A stretch of DNA of 64,000 nucleotides from assembly GCA_009760855.2 (NCBI GenBank), contig WPIO01000008.1, positions 5,240,001 through 5,304,000 of the forward strand, given 5' to 3'. Position 1 is the stretch's first letter. The number at the start of each line of letters is the position of its first letter. This DNA is from Cristatella mucedo. Its lineage: Eukaryota; Bryozoa; Phylactolaemata; Cristatellidae. Under the pieces are notes generated by a model. The model saw nothing but the letters and a program-made list of their open reading frames with translations, was not told the origin of the DNA and did not search any database. Shown piece by piece: positions 57,714 to 64,000 of the stretch. Both the position numbers and the translations under genes were made by a program.

Positions 57714-58564
57714 CGGCAGCAAAGCATTGCAGTGCGTCAAAATCTACTAAATTAAGCACGGATGCTCTGGCAAGTCGCCAGCCATGCCCGTCAGGTTAGA
57801 TGCTGCTGGAAAAAAGCCGTACGTTTTGAAGAGGAAGTGCTACCGACTCTGCTTGCGGCAGGCAGGCACTGTATCCGTAGGCACTCTGCCAGCGGCAGGC
57901 CGGCACTGTGTCTGCACTGTTTGTTTCTCTTCTTTTCAGCCCGGCCCCTTACCTCGCTCCGCCTCCGCCTCCCCCTCCTCACCGGTGGTAGCAGCTTTGT
58001 GCGAGGAAGATATTCAGATATGCGGCTCCCTCCTTATCTCCGGGGGTTATTTACATAGCTGAACGCCATCGCACGTGCTTTTTCTCACAATAATCGTCGG
58101 CATACCCAGAGCCGGCTTTGCAACAGAAGCACACTGAGAATGCTTTTTATGAGAGGCTTGCTGAACGCTGCTTAGGCGTTCATCTAAGGCGCACAGCGAA
58201 TATGGGATTCACGTCAAGATAGGAACTTGTTGGTGGATTCTTTGGCGGACTGCCTACCTACTAGGATAAATAGGATCGTTCCCCGATCGAGGCGAGATTT
58301 TTTCGGCTCCTAGTCCCACATCAGACGACCTGTGGTTTTTCTGTATTGCGAAACAGTGTAACCGTGATGCCCCAAACTTCGGCGCACTAAAATATTGCTT
58401 TCCAGCAACAGTGATTGTGAAACTTCATCAAAAATCCAAAAAAACAAGGCTATGTGGTGCCAGCAAAATGCAGTCTAGCGGGCAGGTGAGCACAGTATGG
58501 GTGTTAAACCACTAGTCAGCACCAAGACACTGAATTCTCTATAGAAAGGTTCAAATCCGCCCTG

Positions 58565-58672
58565 TTTTGGCTCAAAGGTGAGGTACTCGCCTTTAATAAC
58601 CACGCTCGTGAGCTCGAGCCCTGTGGTTCATGCAAAGCGCGTGGAGAGAGATTAAGTTCTCTTACATAAAAA
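58565..58672 (+). mobile_element. SINE fragment next to a (GT)n tract
   Basis: GAGCTCGAGCCCTGTGG, GCAAAGCGCGTGGAGAGAG, ATTAAGTTCTCTTACA. It is followed within 25 nt by AC/AT and then a (GT)n block. Confidence 0.6.
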
Positions 58673-58677
58673 TGAAA

Positions 58678-58723
58678 CACACACACATATTTATATATGT
58701 GCTTGTGTGTGTGTGTGTGTGTG

Positions 58724-58795
<72 letters not shown>

Positions 58796-58822
58796 TGCGT
58801 GTGTCTGTGTCTGTGTGTGTCA
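58678..58822. repeat. (CA)/(TA)/(GT)n microsatellite at a SINE 3' end
   Basis: ACACACACATATTTATATAT, then about 115 bp of GT with CT and AT interruptions. Confidence 0.93.
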
Positions 58823-58959
58823 AGTGATGAACAGAAACGAGGTACCTGCGTTGATGGCAAAGTTTCTAGCGCGGGCCCTAGCCACATGTCTGAAGCCAGT
58901 CACTAGCTCTTAAAATAACCCTGAACGACTGCTAAGATAGCTATGAAAGCCAACGGTTC

Positions 58960-58965
58960 TTTATT
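58960..58965 (-). terminator. Candidate polyadenylation signal of the COLGALT paralog
   Basis: AATAAA on the minus strand (TTTATT on plus), about 265 nt past the stop codon at 59230. Position and strand fit; there is no transcript evidence. Confidence 0.4.
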
Positions 58966-59229
58966 TGGCATTATCACGAAGACCTGAAAGAGTGCTTCCA
59001 TTCTAGGGGCTGTAACGGCAACGCATCTACAGCCTAGTCACTATGGATGGCGCTATACAAAAAGTTACAGCCGAACGCTCGGCAGTATGCCGCTGCACAA
59101 CGAGGGACGTGTCGGCCAGCTCAAAAGTCCGCTCGCACGCCACGAATTCCTGTCCGAAATGTCAGCAGCGCACTGTTTGCAATCAGCAGCCGCTACTATC
59201 CAGTGCAGCTGGCGCCAGACTTTTGCCTC

Positions 59230-59458
59230 TCACAGCTCCACGCGACGATTGCCGGAAGTTTCAGCCGCCGGGCCGCTGTTTTCTGACCCACGCACGGTTT
59301 TCTCGGCGTCTGGCGGTTCGTCGGTGGCTTCGGCGGAGGAATTCTCCGTGTCTGAGACGTAGCCGGCGTCTCCCGCGTAGCGCAGGGGCTCCAGGAGAGC
59401 AGGGTGAGCAGCCAGGGCGACCAGGTCTCGCGGCCGAAAATGCTCCATCCAGTCGGGC
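59230..59458 (-). CDS. COLGALT: COLGALT paralog last exon
   Basis: Encodes RPDWMEHFRPRDLVALAAHP, LRYAGDAGYVSDTENS, a polar low-complexity tail and NRRVEL with a stop. Acceptor TTCCACAAG. The C-terminal five residues equal those of the neighbouring gene although the tail before them has diverged. Confidence 0.92.
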
Positions 59459-60970
59459 CTTGTGGAAAAACGCAGCAAAACCGTACGCACGCGAGCCTGC
59501 AAGTAGTGCGCGAGTGACTGGAGGCTTGCAACGTCACGCGGCTAACTTTTCGCCGCAATCGGAGGATGTCAATTGACCATTGAGATGACCCGTGGCCGCC
59601 AGGTGCCAGTGGTCACGAGGAGGCATTAGCAAGACAAAGATCTAAGAGTATAAGGCAGCTGCAAGACTGCAAGACTGCAAACGGCATCCGCCAGGCACGC
59701 AGGCAGAAATATAGGTATACATCCGGCGCACAGGTAGGAATCTTTGTACGGGAAACTGAGAGCAAAGATGGCGAGTATGCGTCGGGAAAAAGTGACGGCA
59801 ACGAAGTTACAACTTCGATCGCAGAGCTGAACTGTCGTGAGCATTAACTAGATTAGCTTTCTTACACCTTACTTTCTTTGCTTCATACTCGCAATTTTAC
59901 CAAGGAATCGACTTGCAGAGGCTCGTCGAATCCTTTCAAATTAACATTCTAGTTGGTTATATGCGGAAGTTTTCGTAAACTAACCTGGCTGCACTATTCT
60001 AACCTAGTGAGTAGTATGGAGCTAGGAGCAGGTGTACGATGCAGTTACGAGTAGAAAGAGATCTCTCAGTCTACGCAGCTAGACGTAACTCGTGGCTAGT
60101 TTGCACATGTGTGGCTCGGTCTCACCTTACAAGAGTCGCACGATACAAGCTCCTAGCAGTCACTGACACAGCCTCGTGGCTAGTTTGTTCGCGTGACTCG
60201 GCCTCGCCTGGCAGTCACCTTAAGCAAGACTTCAACTCATAACCTTCGCTTCGGAGGTTCCGAGCAGAAGACTTTCTGGTGAGACGTCTAGATTTCATGT
60301 AATGACAGGACCTAATTAAACTAATTAGTCGGGTACAGGTAGTATGTACTGCTAGCACTTTAAGGTGATCGATCAGCTCACAGAAAAACAATGGTTTCTT
60401 TTATTGTCTCCTAAAATCGAGCTTTGAAGATCTCGGCTAGTTCAATGGACAACCAAACCGATCCTGAACGGCAGATGGAACACGCCGAGCACCAGCATGG
60501 CGATGTTTCCCTTGGAAGCGGCTTTAGAGCATCCAACCCCTTGACATTGGGTTTGGCAGCATCATAGGAATACCCACCCTATAACTCTGCACCACGATCT
60601 CTCTCGCTTGCTTCTTTTACCCTAAAAGTTTTCTCTCATTCACACCTCTGTGAATGTCTTCTTTCATAGCTCACACTTTTAATTTGTATTTCTTTTTTTC
60701 TAGCTCCTCGCTCCCCTTTATACACACAAGCACACACACACACGCACACACACACACACACACTCGCACACGCACACACACGTTCGAACGCAGGCATGTA
60801 CGCATGCGCGCACGCACGCATGCACACGCACTCACACCTTATACCTTGTATGTGTATCTCTCTGACTTGGCATGTCTGCTTTCCCAACTCTCTCTCTCTC
60901 TCTCTCTCTCTTATTGTATAGCTCTTTCCTCTCTCTGTCACATTCTTCTCTCCCCGTCTGCCATCTCTAG

Positions 60971-61011
<41 letters not shown>

Positions 61012-62461
61012 TCTCTTCACAATCTAAACTCCGCCGCTCTCTCTCCCACTTACTCACTAGATCTAATTTCCACTTCTGCTGTCACTCTCTACTTCTCAGA
61101 CTTTCTAAATTCCGTCATTCACTCCCTTTCTGCTCTCTCTTTCTCTGCTCTCTTTTGTGCTCTCTCCACTTCTCTCCTGCGCACCTGTTGTGCTTGTCGA
61201 ACACAATAGGCAGGAACTCGTCGACGGGCACGAGCTTCTCCAGAGGCCGATGCGCCAGCAGCTTCCGAATGCCCGCGCTGGTGAGTGCGTAGCCGATGGC
61301 CCAATACGTGTAGCCCGGCCAAGCTAGCGCAAAGCCGTCCAGCCATTCGTCGCCGCCCATTATCTTGCGACCAAGAAACCTGTAGTGCAGACCAAACGCG
61401 TGCGTGAACGCGAATCACATCTCACGGGCAGCCCAATCCCAAAGCCTCACGCCAGCAGGCTTCTGCAGAGGGCAGATTCAACACAGCCGATTCATGTGCC
61501 GAATGGTGGGCTAACGTACAGCAGCTCCCACTTGTTGCCGTAGCCCAGCCTCATTATGTCGTCCAGAACGCGATGTAGACGTGGCACAAATGAGCGACCG
61601 AACCGAACGTCATCTTCGAATATAATAATCTTCGAGTAGTTATGCTCAATTGCCTTAAAATACCGATCGCAAAACTGTGTTGACCTGGGTGACTGAGCCT
61701 CCGAGAGGCTTGATACATTTCTATGCGGGCAGCCAAGCTTGCTTCGCTGCAGGAATTGCAAATAAGTTACTTCCACAATAAATTTATCGGTGGTGCTGGC
61801 ATTCTGTGTAAGCTGTCCTGAGCTGGTGATAGCAAGCAGCCGCATTGAATGCGTCAGCCACACAATTTTCAATCAGAAATTCAAGCAAAGCCGAATCGTT
61901 CCACTGAGAGAGTTATGCAACCCTACAGGACGAAATTCGAAAAGGTGTGCTACGTAGGTAGGCAGGTCTTTGAACCTGTAGGCGGTCAACTGAGTAGTTT
62001 CCAGTAAAATTGGGTGCGACTACATTATTTCCGTGAAGACGTTGGCCTAGTATGGCTGCCCAAACCGACCTACTCCACAGTCATCAAAAAGAAAGCCTAG
62101 TGCCGACCACTGATGTCTTTAAGGTGCTGTACAAATCCTTACTCCTCGACGCTTGTCTAATCATAACGTGCTGGTGCTTTTGCATGCTTGACTAAGCAGA
62201 ATAGCCTGCCTGCCGATTGTTTACATTTGAGTTATTGCTGCTCTTGCAGCGCTGTTGTATTGCACATGAAAAGCGCTTCAGTTCTCTCTGGGTGCTACAC
62301 GAAAGACATATAATAATAATAATAATTATTATTATTATTGCTATTGGGATCACTCAATGCATTTCACCTCGTTGACAGGAAGAGGGGTCGGATGGCCACT
62401 CACATCTTCCCATATGAAATAGTGGCTAAGGAAGCAGCCAATTTCCCCGATCTTCAGTGGC
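59230..62461 (-). CDS. COLGALT: Second COLGALT-family gene, 3' part only (four exons)
   Basis: Tandem paralog of the complete gene, on the same strand and 4 kb upstream of that gene's start. Visible exons are 62404-62461, 61520-61653, 61185-61379 and 59230-59458, all with GT-AG borders and the same phases as exons 10-13 of the neighbour. They encode GEIGCFLSHYFIWED, IIIFEDDVRFGRSFVPRL, LGRKIMGGDEWLDG...VPVDEFLPIVFDKH, and PDWMEHFRPRDL...GYVSDTENS, ending NRRVEL. By eye, 32 of 45 residues of the FEDD exon match the neighbour, so the duplication is not recent. No exon matching neighbour exon 9 (GYxDPYxxR) is visible between 62461 and the right edge. The 5' part therefore lies outside, or is missing. 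AATAAA on the minus strand at 58960-58965 is a candidate polyadenylation signal. Confidence 0.88.
60724..61160. repeat. (CA)n and (CT)n rich intron 12 of the COLGALT paralog
   Basis: CA/CGCA at 60724-60834, CT at 60889-60910 and 60975-61010, CT-rich onward to exon 12 equivalent. Confidence 0.9.
61185..61379 (-). CDS. COLGALT: COLGALT paralog exon equivalent to exon 12
   Basis: 195 bp, encoding FLGRKIMGGDEWLDGFALAW, YTYWAIGYALTSAG and VPVDEFLPIVFDKHN. Acceptor CACTACAG, donor GTGCGC. It is one codon shorter than in the neighbour (GG in place of NIG). Confidence 0.93.
61520..61653 (-). CDS. COLGALT: COLGALT paralog exon equivalent to exon 11
   Basis: 134 bp, encoding AIEHNYSKIIIFEDDVRF and SFVPRLHRVLDD...KWELL. 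The FEDD motif is intact. Acceptor TTTTAAG, donor GTACGT. Confidence 0.93.
62245..62340 (+). mobile_element. LINE-type 3' tail in the paralog's intron 10
   Basis: GCTCTTGCAGCGCTGTTG ... GTTCTCTCTGGGTGCTACAC, then (AAT/ATT)n. Same variant, orientation and intron as 39235-39330. Confidence 0.55.
62404..62461 (-). CDS. COLGALT: COLGALT paralog exon equivalent to exon 10
   Basis: 58 bp, encoding PLKIGEIGCFLSHYFIWED. Acceptor TCTTACAG, donor GTGAGT. This is the most 5' exon of this copy visible in the window. Confidence 0.92.
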
Positions 62462-63888
62462 CTGTAAGAGAAAGGGGGCAGCGTTTGAACGGCTGCGTGG
62501 ATGGCAAGCAGGAAGATCGCACGCTGCTGCTGCAGCGCTGGACTCTGGCAGAACAAAACATGGCCGCTCGCTGACTAACCGGCGCAGCTGCTTTGCTCGC
62601 TGTGGAACTCCTTTCCGACGAACACACGAGAATAAAAAACAGTTTGCTTGGCTTGCCGTTTCGATCTCTTCCATTGCACAAAGAAGCACTTCATCAGGAC
62701 TCATCGTACAACTTCTACATATACTCTGGAGTTCTGCGATGACAACTAGTTAGAGGATATTCTAGCTTTTTATGTGGTGGGGAAACTAATTGTTTTTTAA
62801 GCAACCTGACGCGTCTTGGCTGCTTCTGCTCAAGTCCTCCAGCCGGAAATGCAGTGCTGTCGAGAAGGCACGCTGCACACTGCTCTGCGTAATCAGCTGT
62901 ATCCCGAACAGGCTTTGTAATGGCATCGGCAGTCTAGCACCCTTGGTCGTCGGCCTGCAGGCTCTTCTGGAGCTGAACGATAAAGCAGGCTTCTGCAGTC
63001 GTCATGTCGGGCAGCGTTGCCGATTTTTTTTCAGTTGCAACAGCAGGTTGACGAACTCGTTGTGCAAAGTACAAAGCATCAGCAGAAAGTCAGAGGGTTT
63101 GAAGAGTATTGCCGACGTTTGCAGGTTTCCTGCAGTTTCCTGTCAAATTTTGGTTTTTTAATTTTGGCGGTGGCCTTTACTACTGGCCCAGCCTTCGTGC
63201 AGCTCCAAACAAACTGTGTGCGCCACTTTCCCTGCTTGATCCTGCGATAAGTCGATTGCACATTCTTCGAGATTCATTTAACCTGGGGCCATGTTGTCTT
63301 GCACGACTGGAAACCCCAGTCCCAAGCAGCTGCGATGTGGACTCTTCCAGTATGGACTTCTTCAGCGAAGCCACTTTGAATGCCGTATGGGACTAGCTAG
63401 CGTCCACAGTAGAAAGACAGCATCGCTAGAACCAAGCTTTGCTTTGGGATCTATAGATGCTGCTGTCTTTAAGGCTCAGTAATACGATTGTAGGCCGGAA
63501 GGAAATATGATGCCAAACGGCTCTCTGGGTTGGCATCTTTTAGCGACTCTGAAGTCTTCTTCCTCAATATTCCGATTAACCTCGTTGTCTCGACAACGTG
63601 CAGTGGCCATTGATGCTGGGCAAATAGTTGAACGGCTAAATAGCAGTACTCGCCTCCGCCTGACATTTCGCTGCAGCGGCGGCTGCACCGGCCTCTTAAG
63701 CCCGCCGAAACAGGCTGGCGGCTCAAAGCGCGAAGCACCGCACGCCGTGCGTACCCACTAGCGGCCACGCCCACGCGAACAGAGCCCGCCAAACGCAGGA
63801 CGCTTCTGCTTGGTGAAAGTGAAGAAAAAGGGGCAGCTGATTCGACCGCCTCGTTCATACATCGGCAGAGGAGCCGAGGCGGACGACT
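62462..63888. other. Probable intron of the COLGALT paralog
   Basis: No exon equivalent to neighbour exons 1-9 is visible on the minus strand. Short ORFs only. Confidence 0.45.
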
Positions 63889-64000
63889 ATACGGTCCATG
63901 CATTCGTGACATCTCGTCTCGACTTCTGCAACTCACTGCTTACTGGCCTACCAGCATGTGCGATCAGGCGATTGCAGCTGGTGCAAAACTCTGCAGCTAG
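63889..64000 (+). mobile_element. LINE ORF fragment running off the right edge
   Basis: Nearly the same as 17428-17540 of the better copy, the segment encoding [20 protein letters not shown] and [11 protein letters not shown]. It may continue beyond the window. Confidence 0.75.

Larger units (their letters stand above)
55759..58564. other. Spacer between the two COLGALT genes
   Basis: Unique AT-rich sequence with a LINE tail, a SINE fragment and (TA)n. No gene recognised; promoter elements for the downstream COLGALT gene are not identifiable by eye. Confidence 0.5.

Overview
This is an animal (metazoan) nuclear genome window. Genes are split by GT-AG introns and there are no operons. Long dinucleotide microsatellites are frequent. 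The intergenic and intronic space is filled with one family of non-LTR retrotransposon (CR1/L2-like LINE) and tRNA-derived SINEs. The species cannot be named from the sequence; a non-vertebrate animal is an inference from gene divergence and repeat types.

Region by region: 1-6,300 holds no recognisable gene, only (GA)n blocks, SINE and LINE fragments. 6,300-8,560 is a GC- and CpG-rich block, probably a CpG-island-like regulatory region. 10,492-11,589 (+) is an intact single-exon DHHC palmitoyltransferase of the ZDHHC22/24 type. 14,557-27,442 (+) is a probable five-exon gene for a secreted or membrane-tethered protein of unrecognised family. Its introns carry a 5'-truncated LINE with a damaged reverse transcriptase, a second decayed LINE copy, a (CA)n/(CACACACG)n block, a 122-bp tandem satellite and a 14-bp minisatellite. 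27,850-36,300 is gene-poor.

The main gene is on the minus strand. 13 exons from 55,241 down to 36,309 assemble with matching splice phases into one complete 648-residue procollagen galactosyltransferase (COLGALT/GLT25D family). It has a signal peptide, an N-terminal glycosyltransferase domain with a DxD motif, a C-terminal glycosyltransferase-25 domain, and a C-terminus ending RRVEL where vertebrate COLGALT1 ends RDEL. A second, tandem paralog on the same strand (59,230-62,461) shows its last four exons, with the same intron phases and the same RRVEL end. Its 5' exons are not visible and must lie past the right edge, or be lost.

Working together: COLGALT adds galactose to hydroxylysine of collagen in the ER, so two divergent tandem copies suggest duplication of collagen-modifying capacity. 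The SINE and LINE families share a related 3' tail, which suggests the LINE machinery mobilises the SINE. Several SINE 3' ends run directly into TA/CA microsatellites, which may explain part of the microsatellite load.
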